Source: Chryseobacterium phocaeense (lineage in GTDB: Bacteria; Bacteroidota; Bacteroidia; Flavobacteriales; Weeksellaceae). From it: a stretch of DNA of 64,000 nucleotides. Below, piece by piece: positions 9,060 to 17,539 of this stretch. The position numbers and the translations under genes are program-made. Under the pieces are notes generated by a model. It was not told the origin of the DNA, ran no database searches, and saw only the letters and a list, made by a program, of their open reading frames with translations. The stretch lies in the NCBI RefSeq assembly GCF_900169075.1, contig NZ_LT827015.1:2868158-2932157 (forward strand), given 5' to 3'. Numbering within the stretch: the stretch's first letter is position 1; every line of letters starts with the position of its first letter.

Positions 9060-9479
9060 ATGAGCACATTACAAGATAAATATTCAAGCGTAGTTTCAGC
9101 GGCACAGTCTGCAGGAATTTCTAACCTTCAGGTTCAGGAGCAGGATGGTATTCTTTATGTTTCAGGAAGTGCTTCCAATACAGCTGCAAAAGATGCGGTA
9201 TGGAATGCTTTGGGAACCATTGATTCTACATATTCAGCTTCAGATATCAACATCGATGTACAGGTTGCAGGATTAGCTTCCGGTGCTGCTTTAACAGTAG
9301 CTACAGAAGATTCTAACCTGAACATCAGACAGGAGCCTTCTACCGAGGCTGCTGTAGTAGGAAAAGCTGCAAAAGGTTCATCCGTAACCCTTATTGAGCA
9401 GACTTCTGATGACTGGTGGAAAGTAAAAACCGATGACGGTCAGGAAGGTTATGCTTATTCAAGATACTTAAGAGCTTAA
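9060..9479 (+). CDS. BON plus SH3b domain protein
   Basis: 139 residues. A BON-like domain (residues ~15-75, with LYVSGSASN) is followed by a bacterial SH3 domain (LNIRQEPSTEAAVVGKAA ... GYAYSRYLR), as in LysM/SH3 wall-binding proteins. No signal peptide is visible, so export is uncertain despite the peptidoglycan-associated SH3b. This organisation resembles the C-terminal part of LysM-BON proteins such as YgaU/Kbp. It is cotranscribed with the BON lipoprotein upstream and ends before a strong terminator. Confidence 0.8.
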   Translation: MSTLQDKYSSVVSAAQSAGISNLQVQEQDGILYVSGSASNTAAKDAVWNALGTIDSTYSASDINIDVQVAGLASGAALTVATEDSNLNIRQEPSTEAAVVGKAAKGSSVTLIEQTSDDWWKVKTDDGQEGYAYSRYLRA

Positions 9480-9516
9480 TTATCGAATAATTACATATTC
9501 AGCAAAATATTTACGA

Positions 9517-9544
9517 AACATCCCTAAACAGGGATGTTTTTTTT
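9517..9544 (+). terminator. Rho-independent terminator
   Basis: Stem AACATCCCT / AGGGATGTT, loop AAAC, then a run of T. It ends the BON operon. Confidence 0.9.
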
Positions 9545-9579
9545 ATACTTTTACGCCTTTATAAAAAAACAAATATTTA

Positions 9580-12342
9580 ATGAAGAAAGTATTATCGATG
9601 CTGATGCTGGCATGTACGGTTTTTCTACTGCATGCCCAAAATCTGCATATCGACGGAAAGGTATCGGACCCGGATAAAAAACCAATAGAAAATGCTACCG
9701 TTTATCTTCTCAAAGAAAAAGATTCATCCATCATCAATTATACGGCGACCAACAAAGAAGGGAAATTTTCCCTGAAAACGGACAGTCAGAACGAGCCATC
9801 CCTGCTAAAAATAGACGCCGAAAAACTACAATCTTATTCTAAAAAATTCGACAAAATAAGCCAGTCCCTTTCTTTGGGAGATATTGACCTGGAAAAAGGC
9901 AATGTGACCAATATTGACGAGGTGAAAATCAGCGTTTCGCCGGTAAAGATCAAGAAAGATACCATCGAATTTAATGCTTCTTCCATAAAAGTACGTCCCG
10001 ACAGTAAAATTGAGGAACTTCTGAAGCAGATTCCCGGTGTGGAAATCAGCAATGACGGGAAAATCACCGTTAATGGAAAGGAAGTGGACCAGATCATGAT
10101 CAACGGGAAGCCATTCTTCGATAAAGACGGCAAAATCGCCCTGCAAAACCTTCCGGCTGATATCATTAAAAACATCCAGTTTACGACAACAAAAACGAAA
10201 GAGGAAGAACTGAGCGGAAAGACAGCAAAATCCAATAATACCACCATCAATTTCAATATTGATGAAAAGAAAAATAAAGGACTCATCTCCAGGCTCACGT
10301 TGGGATACGGTTCTGATCAGCGTTATGAGGGCAGCGGGCTGGTAAGTTATTTTAAAAAGGATACCAAAATAAGCCTTCTCGCCTCTTCCAATAACATCAA
10401 TTCCCAGGGATTTTCCAGCGATGAGGTTTTCGACAGTATGGGGAATGGCCGTAATTCGTGGATGATGCAGGGCGGTTCGGTTTCTACGGTAGGAAATACT
10501 ACTTATTACACCCAGGGCGGTGGCGGTGGCAAAGGAATCCAGAGATCAACAACCATTGGGTTCAATTACAGCGATAAGTTTGGAAAAGATGCAGATCTGG
10601 ATACGTTCAGCTTAATGCATTCCGATTCTGACATGGAAACAAGATCCAAAGTTTCCAGAACTACCCTGCTGCCGGAATTTACCCTGAAAACCAATTCCGA
10701 AACCAATGGAGAAAGCGAAAACAAACAGTACAGTTTTGATACTTCGGCAAAGATCCGGCTGGATTCTCTCACGAGTGTGTATATTTCACCAAGATTTACC
10801 CGTTCTAAAAGTTTCAGCTTTAATAATTCAAAATCGACCACCTTCAGAGACAATGCACTCCTGAACGAAAGTGATTCTTATACCAGTACGGATTCTGAGA
10901 ATAATTCATTCAATCCGTCTATCTATTTTTCAAAGAAATTCAGAAAAAAGGGACGTTCCGTCAATGCCCAGATGAGCGGAACCATTTCTGAAGGCAAAAG
11001 GGATAACCTTAACCGCTCTGAAACTGTATTTTACCAAAGCAGTGATCCGAGTGATAACAGGAACCAGCTCGCTAAAAATAAAAGCCAGAACAATACGTAC
11101 AATTTCACAGCCGGCTATACGGAACCCGTTTCTGATTCTGCTTCCGTTAGTTTTGAAATGAACTACAGCTCCAATACTTCAAGTGATCTGCGGGATGTGA
11201 ATGATTTTGATGCGGCGACCGGGCAGTATTCGGAATACAATACCGCTTTGTCCAACAGCATGAGACAGAAAATCAATAAAATTACTCCCGAACTTTCTTT
11301 TCAACTGAATAAGAAGAAACTGAATATGTGGGCATCCCTGGATCTTGATATCTCGGATATGAAGGTGAATTCTGTTTTTAACGGCCAGAACTATGGCCTT
11401 CAGAAAAGCTTTGTCCTTCCCGGATATAACCTGAATATACAGTACGAACTTTCTGAAAATAAAAGACTGAGCCTTTTTAATTATGCTGATTTTAATATTC
11501 CGGGAGCAGAGCAACTTACTCCTTACGAAGATACTTCTAATCCCCTAATTACCTATACCGGAAATCCTGACCTGAAAAATACATGGACCAACAATACTTA
11601 TCTTTATTTCAATAATTACAATATGGTGAAAAACATGAGTTATTATTTTAACATCGGATTTACTTACAGGGATAATGATGTTGTGAATTATTCAAAGTAT
11701 GACAGTTCGGGAAAACAACTTGTTACCTATGACAATATCAGCGGCAATAAGAACTTCAATGCAGGAGGAGGTTTCAGCAAAAGCTTTAAATGGAAAGACA
11801 ATAAGGTGACCATCAGCCCAAGATTCAATATGCAGTACAATTACAACAAAGGGTATATTAATGGGCAGCTCTATACCAGCGACTCCTACAGCTTGAATCC
11901 GGGGATCAATCTTACCTATGAGCTAAAGGATAAATTCACCATAAAACCTTCTTACAGACTGGGCTATAATTTCTCAAAATATACCAATTACAGCATTGAT
12001 GATGTAAATACAGCCAGCCAGGCCCTGAAGTTGGAACTTACCAATTACCTGTTCAAAAGCAGGCTGGTTTTCGGAAACGATTTTGAATACAATACCAATT
12101 CCAATATTGCTCCCGGCTTCAAGAGGGATTTCTATTTCTGGAATACGAGTCTGGGGTATTCCTTCTTCAATAAACAGTTTACGGCAAAAATGAAAATCTA
12201 TGACGTTCTGAACCAGAACCAGAGCGTAAGAAGAACCATTTCCAATGCGTATTTTGAAGACCGTGAAGATCTGATCCTGAAGCGATATATTATGTTTTCC
12301 ATCAGCATGAAGCTTAATAAATTTGCAGGAAAGAAGATGTAA
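9580..12342 (+). CDS. Outer membrane beta-barrel protein with carboxypeptidase-like regulatory and plug domains
   Basis: 920 residues. Signal peptide ending LHAQN, then a carboxypeptidase-D regulatory-like Ig domain (residues ~23-100, KVSDPDKKPIENATVYLL), a plug-like region (ELLKQIPGVEISNDGKITVNG) and a long barrel of alternating strands. It matches the architecture of the flavobacterial OMP_b-brl_3 family (TonB-receptor-like). Such proteins sit in the outer membrane; many have unknown cargo. No SusD partner lies nearby. Monocistronic by its flanks: a terminator upstream and a palindromic repeat downstream. Confidence 0.85.
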   Translation: MKKVLSMLMLACTVFLLHAQNLHIDGKVSDPDKKPIENATVYLLKEKDSSIINYTATNKEGKFSLKTDSQNEPSLLKIDAEKLQSYSKKFDKISQSLSLGDIDLEKGNVTNIDEVKISVSPVKIKKDTIEFNASSIKVRPDSKIEELLKQIPGVEISNDGKITVNGKEVDQIMINGKPFFDKDGKIALQNLPADIIKNIQFTTTKTKEEELSGKTAKSNNTTINFNIDEKKNKGLISRLTLGYGSDQRYEGSGLVSYFKKDTKISLLASSNNINSQGFSSDEVFDSMGNGRNSWMMQGGSVSTVGNTTYYTQGGGGGKGIQRSTTIGFNYSDKFGKDADLDTFSLMHSDSDMETRSKVSRTTLLPEFTLKTNSETNGESENKQYSFDTSAKIRLDSLTSVYISPRFTRSKSFSFNNSKSTTFRDNALLNESDSYTSTDSENNSFNPSIYFSKKFRKKGRSVNAQMSGTISEGKRDNLNRSETVFYQSSDPSDNRNQLAKNKSQNNTYNFTAGYTEPVSDSASVSFEMNYSSNTSSDLRDVNDFDAATGQYSEYNTALSNSMRQKINKITPELSFQLNKKKLNMWASLDLDISDMKVNSVFNGQNYGLQKSFVLPGYNLNIQYELSENKRLSLFNYADFNIPGAEQLTPYEDTSNPLITYTGNPDLKNTWTNNTYLYFNNYNMVKNMSYYFNIGFTYRDNDVVNYSKYDSSGKQLVTYDNISGNKNFNAGGGFSKSFKWKDNKVTISPRFNMQYNYNKGYINGQLYTSDSYSLNPGINLTYELKDKFTIKPSYRLGYNFSKYTNYSIDDVNTASQALKLELTNYLFKSRLVFGNDFEYNTNSNIAPGFKRDFYFWNTSLGYSFFNKQFTAKMKIYDVLNQNQSVRRTISNAYFEDREDLILKRYIMFSISMKLNKFAGKKM

Positions 12343-12372
12343 AAACTCCTGATCTCTAAATCAAACATAAAA

Positions 12373-12435
12373 ATCGGCTTAATCTGCAAAATCTGCGAGA
12401 AATAAACTCACGCAGATTTTGCAGATGAAGCAGAT
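12373..12435. repeat. Palindromic AATCTGC element
   Basis: Two 27-base arms (12373-12399 and 12409-12435) are inverted copies matching at about 24 positions, with a 9-base loop. Each arm is built of short AATCTGC-like units. It follows the barrel gene and may also terminate transcription. Related elements are at 20758, 30135 and 47397. Confidence 0.75.
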
Positions 12436-12549
12436 AAAAAAATTAAAAGGATTTCTTTAGCTCCCTTATTGTTCTCATTTCTTTTGAAAGATTGAGTGTA
12501 TGTGCGCACCGGAGCTATTTTATTTTTAAATTAGCGGTAAATTTTATTT

Positions 12550-14409
12550 ATGAAGATCCATATTTCAATTTTGTTTATTTTCTTTTTCATCCTGGGAAGC
12601 GCACAGGCTCCGGACCAGAAAGATACTTTTGTAAAAGATAATTTCACCAAAAAGGAATTCTACATCCCGATGCGTGACGGAGTGAAACTGTTCACTTCGG
12701 TGTACATCCCGAAAGATATTTCAAACAAAAACAAATATCCTTTCCTGATGCAGAGAACCTGCTACAGCATAGCGCCTTACGGTGAAAACGAATATAAAGC
12801 CAAACTGGGGCCCAATCAATACCTGATGAAGGACAAATATATTTTTGTATTTCAGGATGTACGCGGACGGTATATGAGTGAAGGTGTTTTCACCAATATG
12901 ACGCCTCAGGTGGACCGCAAAACAAAAAAAGACATCGATGAAAGCACCGATACGTATGACACGATAGAATGGCTTTTGAAAAACATCAAAGACAACAACG
13001 GAAAGGCCGGCCAATACGGAACTTCATACCCGGGATTTTATACCGCGGTAGGAATCCTGGCGCAGCATCCCGCTCTGGTAGCTTCATCTCCACAGGCTCC
13101 TATCTCTGATTTCTGGAATGATGATTTTCTTCATAACGGCAGATTTATGCTGGGTTATTTCAGAACGTTCCCTGTTTTTGGGATTCAGAAAACAAAGCCT
13201 GAAAACAAGGCGTGGTATATGGATACTTTCGTGAAACAGACGTCTGAGGACGGTCTTAAGTTCTACAGGGATATGGGAACGCTAAAAGACGGCTATGAAA
13301 AATACTACAAAAACAATTTCTTCATGACCGAGATTATGAATCATCCCAACTATGATGAATTCTGGCAGAAAAGAAACCTTCTTCCCCATTTAAAAAATGT
13401 AAACCACGCGGTGATGACCGTTGGAGGCTGGTTTGACGCGGAAGATCTTTCAGGACCTCTGAATATCTACAAAACCATAGAAAAAACAAGTCCGAAAGCT
13501 AAAAATACAATTGTAATGGGACCTTTCTCCCACGGAGCATGGGCGCATGAACAGGGAAAACATTTCCATAACCAGATCTATTTCGGGGACAGCATTGCAA
13601 CCTACTATCAGAAGAATATTGAAACCAAATTTTTCACTCATTACTTAAAAGGAAATACCAAAGAAGACGCCGGCCTTCCGGAAGCTTTAATGTATGATAC
13701 CGGAGCTAAAGAATGGAAAGAGTTTGCTTCCTATCCTCCTAAAAATGCTCAGAAAGTTAATTTCTACTTAACGGACGGAACTCTGAAAAACTCAGCAGGA
13801 CAAGGCTTTTCAGAATATTACAGCGACCCGAATAATCCGGTTTTGAACTCAGATAACCTGAAAGATTTCAATGGTTTTACGCCTAAAAATTATATGTCCG
13901 AAGACCAGAGATTTGCTGTAGGAAGACCGGATGTTCTTACATTTACTACCGATGTTTTAACGGATGACATTAGCTTTGCAGGAGAAATCATGGCTAAATT
14001 AAATATCGCTTCCTCTTCTACGGATGCGGATTTTGCCGTAAAACTGATCGATGTGTATCCTGAAGATTTTAAACCTAAGGAAAAGAAAGACGGTGTGATT
14101 TATCCTAACTATCATCAGATGGTAAGAAGTGAAATCATGCCTGCCCGTTTCAGAAACTCAAGGGAAAAAGGAGAAGCCCTGGTACCTGGCCAGAAAACTG
14201 CCGTTAATTTCAGACTGCAGGATGTAGTGCATACATTTAAGAAAGGGCATAAAATCCAGATCCAGATCAGCAGCACATGGTGGCCGCTTTTTGCCATCAA
14301 TCCGCAAAAATTCATGGAGAATCCTAATTTCGCTACGAAACAAGATTATACGAAGGCTTTTATTAAGGTGTATAATGACAGTTCTATTGAGGCAGAGGTG
14401 TTGAAATAG
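12550..14409 (+). CDS. CocE/NonD (S15) family hydrolase, secreted
   Basis: 619 residues with a signal peptide ending GSAQA. It has the alpha/beta-hydrolase fold of X-Pro dipeptidyl peptidases, cocaine esterase and alpha-amino acid ester hydrolases. Visible catalytic residues are Ser159 in GTSYPG, Asp in GGWFDAED (D296 or D299) and His328 in GPFSHGAW. A C-terminal jelly-roll domain (from ~residue 430) carries the usual FRLQDVVHTFKKGHKIQIQI segment. Length fits the family. The product likely cleaves acyl or amino-acid esters or amides in the periplasm. It stands alone between repeats. Confidence 0.88.
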   Translation: MKIHISILFIFFFILGSAQAPDQKDTFVKDNFTKKEFYIPMRDGVKLFTSVYIPKDISNKNKYPFLMQRTCYSIAPYGENEYKAKLGPNQYLMKDKYIFVFQDVRGRYMSEGVFTNMTPQVDRKTKKDIDESTDTYDTIEWLLKNIKDNNGKAGQYGTSYPGFYTAVGILAQHPALVASSPQAPISDFWNDDFLHNGRFMLGYFRTFPVFGIQKTKPENKAWYMDTFVKQTSEDGLKFYRDMGTLKDGYEKYYKNNFFMTEIMNHPNYDEFWQKRNLLPHLKNVNHAVMTVGGWFDAEDLSGPLNIYKTIEKTSPKAKNTIVMGPFSHGAWAHEQGKHFHNQIYFGDSIATYYQKNIETKFFTHYLKGNTKEDAGLPEALMYDTGAKEWKEFASYPPKNAQKVNFYLTDGTLKNSAGQGFSEYYSDPNNPVLNSDNLKDFNGFTPKNYMSEDQRFAVGRPDVLTFTTDVLTDDISFAGEIMAKLNIASSSTDADFAVKLIDVYPEDFKPKEKKDGVIYPNYHQMVRSEIMPARFRNSREKGEALVPGQKTAVNFRLQDVVHTFKKGHKIQIQISSTWWPLFAINPQKFMENPNFATKQDYTKAFIKVYNDSSIEAEVLK

Positions 14410-14419
14410 AAATAATAAT

Positions 14420-14444
14420 GGTGGCTTCGATTACCTCAGCCATC
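14420..14444. repeat. GGTGGCT palindrome, degenerate copy 1
   Basis: GGTGGCT, an 11-base middle TCGATTACCTC, then AGCCATC. It is the first of three copies in 240 bases, with one arm decayed. Confidence 0.6.
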
Positions 14445-14473
14445 AATACTATATTAAAATTATTTTCTTAAAT

Positions 14474-14514
14474 AAAAATCCGGTCGCTTTGAGAACTTCA
14501 GCGACCGGATTTTT
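14474..14514 (+). terminator. Strong hairpin terminator
   Basis: Perfect 15-bp stem (AAAAATCCGGTCGCT / AGCGACCGGATTTTT) with an 11-base loop, then more T. It ends the CocE-type hydrolase gene and works on both strands. Confidence 0.9.
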
Positions 14515-14524
14515 TTATGGGGAA

Positions 14525-14549
14525 GGTGGCTTCGAGTACCTCAGCCACC
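14525..14549. repeat. GGTGGCT palindrome, copy 2
   Basis: Arms GGTGGCT / AGCCACC around the middle TCGAGTACCTC. It lacks the outer A/T extension of copy 3, so it is probably not a terminator. Confidence 0.65.
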
Positions 14550-14613
14550 CACTACCTTTCGGGAATATTTATCTTCAAAAATTCAATATGATAGACGCGA
14601 TGATTTTATAAAC

Positions 14614-14658
14614 AAAAAAGTAAGGTGGCTGAGGTACTCGAAGCCACCTTACTTTTTT
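14614..14658. repeat. GGTGGCT palindrome, copy 3, extended to a terminator
   Basis: Perfect 17-bp stem (AAAAAAGTAAGGTGGCT and its complement) around the inverted middle GAGGTACTCGA. On the minus strand a T-run follows the stem, so it can end the alkB gene, whose stop codon it touches. The repeat core is in the opposite orientation to copies 1 and 2. Confidence 0.8.
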
Positions 14659-15268
14659 ACTCCTCAATCGTTCTGAACGTAAGATTGACTCGCGGGGTTT
14701 TTATTTTGGTAGTTGGCGGTAACCTGTGCAGCCAGTGATCCTGGGTGGTTCCTTTCATGATCAGGAGGCTTCCGTCTTCCAGGAAAATTTCAATTTTTTC
14801 TTTGGTAGTTTTATGCTTAAACAGGAATTTTCTTTCTGCCCCGAAAGTCAGGGATGCTATGGCTCCGTGTTTTTTGAGATCCTTTTCACTGTCGCTGTGG
14901 TACGCCATTCCCTCACTTCCATCGTGGTAGAGATTAAGAAGACAGGAATTGTAGGTTTCTCCGGAAATCTCTTCACATGTCCTCTTTAATTCTAACAGTT
15001 CGGGAGTCCAGAATTTTGCATATTTGGTCCGTTTTGAATAGGTGTATTCAAAAGCTTTTTCCCCAAACCAGGCTACTTTTCTTTTCGTTAAAATTAATTT
15101 TCCAAAGATGATCGCTTCATCGTTTTCCCACGGGATCTGATGAAGCAGGTAGTCATAAAAATGATCAGATTTTTCTTTATTAAACACCTTTCCATAATAA
15201 TGGACGGTTCCGTCATTGGGAAGGATATTCAACGGATATTCTGATATGTCTTCAAAGAGGCTGTTCAT
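14657..15268 (-). CDS. alkB: AlkB-type alpha-ketoglutarate-dependent dioxygenase
   Basis: 203 residues, typical of AlkB homologues. Fe(II) ligands are visible as HSD in MAYHSDSE (H124, D126) and His181 in DHWLHRLP; the 2-oxoglutarate and catalytic Arg residues appear in PRVNLTFR (R193, R199). AlkB proteins remove methyl groups from 1-methyladenine and 3-methylcytosine in DNA by oxidation. The gene lies 275 bases from an Ada-like gene on the same strand, a classic alkylation-repair pairing. The gap argues for separate promoters, though Ada could control both. The subfamily is closer to the ALKBH2/3-like bacterial group (inference). Confidence 0.9.
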   Translation of the reverse strand: MNSLFEDISEYPLNILPNDGTVHYYGKVFNKEKSDHFYDYLLHQIPWENDEAIIFGKLILTKRKVAWFGEKAFEYTYSKRTKYAKFWTPELLELKRTCEEISGETYNSCLLNLYHDGSEGMAYHSDSEKDLKKHGAIASLTFGAERKFLFKHKTTKEKIEIFLEDGSLLIMKGTTQDHWLHRLPPTTKIKTPRVNLTFRTIEE

Positions 15269-15543
15269 GGAGTTTTTTTGTAAAATGTAGAATGTATAAT
15301 GTATTACGTACTAATGTACAATGTAAAATGTCTTAATGATTTTATTTTGACACAAAACACACAAAATTTTTTTAAACATTTTAGAGTGAAGTTTAAAAAT
15401 ACCGAAGAATAATTTGAGTTTATGTCAGAAGAAAATCAGAGATTTTCATAGAACTTAAGTGTTCATGTTATTCTGATAGTTAAAAGTTTACAATAACTTA
15501 AGTATTAAAAAGACTTTTGCGTCTTTTGTGGTTTAAAAATAAG

Positions 15544-16389
15544 CTATCCTGTATAAACGTGTGAACTTTCCCAGCCCACCATCAGCTGTTTTCTGCTGCT
15601 TCCCCAGCGGTAGCCTCCGATATTCCCTGTAGACTGTATCACACGGTGACATGGGATAAGGAATGCAACAGGATTACTGCCAATGGCAGTTCCTACAGCT
15701 CTGGAAGCGTTCGGGTTTCCGATCTTTTCGGCCAGATTTCCGTAGGTGGATAGTTTTCCCATTGGGATAGAAAGAAGACTTTCCCAGACTTTAAGCTGAA
15801 AATCAGTTCCTTTGAGGTGTAATTTAATCGTGTTGAGTTTCGTCCAGTCCTGACTGAAAATGGACAGTGCGTTTTTCTGAAGTGCATCCTGCTTTTCAAA
15901 AAAAGAAGCATTGGGAAACTTAGCATATAAATTTCCCAATGCGGTTTCTTTATCGTCTTCAAAAGCCATATAGCAGATTCCCTTTTCTGTGGATGCTGCC
16001 ATTACATATCCAAAAGGACTTTTGGAAAAACTGTAATTGATGTTCAGGCTTTTTCCGCCGTTTTTATATTCCGCCGGAGACATTCCTTCTATTTTCACAA
16101 AGAGGTCATGAAGCCTGCTAGTGCTGGAAAATCCGGTCTCGTATGCGGTGTCAAATAAACTCGCTTTTTCTTCCTTCAATAAGTTTTTAGCATGCTCAAG
16201 ACTGATGAACTGTAAAAACTTTTTAGGACTTGTTCCCGCCCATTCCGTGAATATCTTCTGGAAATGAGCCGGGCTCAGGTGAATATTTTCCGCCACTTCC
16301 TCCAAACCTGGCTGAAGCCTGAAATTGCTCTGGATATATTCTATCGCTTTAGCAATCCTGTTATAATCTATCTGATTTTGTGTGGACAT
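15544..16389 (-). CDS. Ada-like AraC regulator / methylated-DNA-protein-cysteine methyltransferase
   Basis: 281 residues. Residues ~8-110 form an AraC-type double helix-turn-helix, and residues ~120-275 an O6-alkylguanine-DNA alkyltransferase with acceptor Cys247 in the IPCHRV signature. The N-terminal metal-binding Cys domain that senses methylphosphotriesters in E. coli Ada is missing, so activation may follow O6-methyl transfer or another signal. It directly repairs O6-methylguanine and probably regulates repair genes. AlkB lies just downstream on the same strand. Confidence 0.9.
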   Translation of the reverse strand: MSTQNQIDYNRIAKAIEYIQSNFRLQPGLEEVAENIHLSPAHFQKIFTEWAGTSPKKFLQFISLEHAKNLLKEEKASLFDTAYETGFSSTSRLHDLFVKIEGMSPAEYKNGGKSLNINYSFSKSPFGYVMAASTEKGICYMAFEDDKETALGNLYAKFPNASFFEKQDALQKNALSIFSQDWTKLNTIKLHLKGTDFQLKVWESLLSIPMGKLSTYGNLAEKIGNPNASRAVGTAIGSNPVAFLIPCHRVIQSTGNIGGYRWGSSRKQLMVGWESSHVYTG

Positions 16390-16457
16390 AGTATTTCTTT
16401 TTTACCTCACAAATTTCCAAAGAATATACGGCAGAAAAAATCTGATTCTTGCGGAAT

Positions 16458-17315
16458 TTAGTTGTTGTTATAAATATGGTTGTAGGCCAGCATTTTATAA
16501 TACAGTTTTGCCGCAAGGAAAGCGGTTGGCTTAGCCATTGGAGAATCCATTAATTCTACAATATCAAAAGCTACTACATTGCATTTTTCAAATACTTTTC
16601 TCAACAGTTCCAATGTTGGATACCACTGAAGTCCGCCCGGCTCCGGAGTTCCTGTAGAAGGCGCGATGGAAGGATCAAAAGCATCAAGATCGATGGTGAT
16701 ATACACATTTCCGGAAACTTTTTCCAGCACATCATTGATCCAGTTATCATTATTGGCAATTTCATGGGCAAAGAAAACTCTTCCTTCCGGCAGATATTGC
16801 GCTTCCTCACCATCCATGGAACGGATTCCCACCTGAACCAGATTATGTTTCTGATTGGCTTCAAAAACCGCACAGGCATGATTGGAAGTAGATCCGTGGA
16901 ATTCAGGACGTAAATCTGTGTGTGCATCCAGCTGAAGAACGGTAAGGTTTTCAAACTTCTCTCCTACTGCACGGATAGAACCGATAGAAACAGAGTGTTC
17001 ACCTCCGAAAAGCGTAAATACTTTCCCTTCGTTGTTCAGAAGCTCTTTGGTTTTCTGGTAAACGGCTTCCGTCATTGCTTCGGGAGTTGAGTTTTCGGAA
17101 ATTTCACCGGCAAGAAACACTCCATCAAGGTAAGGCTCAGTTCCTGTTTCAATATCGTAAAGCTCCATGTTTTCGGAAGCATTTAAGAATAATTCAGGGC
17201 CTTTATCAGCACCTTTTCCCCATGTTGACGTTCCATCGTAAGGAACGGTTACCAGCATTACTTTAGCGTTTTCCAACGTCGCATTTTCTTCAGGAATTCC
17301 TGCGTATGTTCTCAT
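16458..17315 (-). CDS. speB: Agmatinase (ureohydrolase family)
   Basis: 285 residues. The manganese-binding ureohydrolase motifs are visible: GGEHSVSIG, DAHTDLRPEFHGS and TIDLDAFDPSIAPSTGTPEP. The family includes agmatinase, arginase and guanidinobutyrase. Agmatinase is chosen because an arginine decarboxylase gene lies 1 kb away; together they convert arginine to agmatine, then putrescine and urea. Cytoplasmic. A -7 box lies about 55 bases upstream. Confidence 0.85.
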   Translation of the reverse strand: MRTYAGIPEENATLENAKVMLVTVPYDGTSTWGKGADKGPELFLNASENMELYDIETGTEPYLDGVFLAGEISENSTPEAMTEAVYQKTKELLNNEGKVFTLFGGEHSVSIGSIRAVGEKFENLTVLQLDAHTDLRPEFHGSTSNHACAVFEANQKHNLVQVGIRSMDGEEAQYLPEGRVFFAHEIANNDNWINDVLEKVSGNVYITIDLDAFDPSIAPSTGTPEPGGLQWYPTLELLRKVFEKCNVVAFDIVELMDSPMAKPTAFLAAKLYYKMLAYNHIYNNN

Positions 17316-17368
17316 GTATAATTTATTAATTAAAAAATTAAATAATTTAAAGATTGAAATATTTATCG

Positions 17369-17376
17369 CAAAGATA
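17369..17376 (-). promoter_or_regulatory. -7 box of agmatinase gene
   Basis: TATCTTTG on the minus strand, an exact TAnnTTTG match, leaving a leader of roughly 50 bases. Confidence 0.5.
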
Positions 17377-17389
17377 CGAAATACTGTTT

Positions 17390-17490
17390 GAGTTATAAGT
17401 TATGAATTATAAATGATAAGTTGGAAGTGAGGAGTTCTAAGTCTGAATAAAATTCAAAACTCAAAATTTATAATTCATAACTCATAACTC
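17390..17490. repeat. Long inverted repeat between divergent genes
   Basis: Arms 17390-17414 and 17466-17490 match in inverted order at 24 of 25 bases (GAGTTATAAGTTATGAATT and on), around a 51-base middle. It looks like a small non-coding mobile or palindromic element. It sits between the promoters of agmatinase and the HAD hydrolase. Confidence 0.7.
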
Positions 17491-17496
17491 ACAACT

Positions 17497-17526
17497 TTTG
17501 CCTTTAAATATTAAACCCTATTTTTG
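17497..17526 (+). promoter_or_regulatory. Promoter of HAD hydrolase gene
   Basis: TTTG at 17497-17500, 18-base spacer, TATTTTTG at 17519-17526. This is one of the best Bacteroidota-type promoters here. The start ATG is 13 bases after the box, with an AAAGAAG Shine-Dalgarno-like stretch between. Confidence 0.65.
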
Positions 17527-17539
17527 TAAAAAAGAAGAT

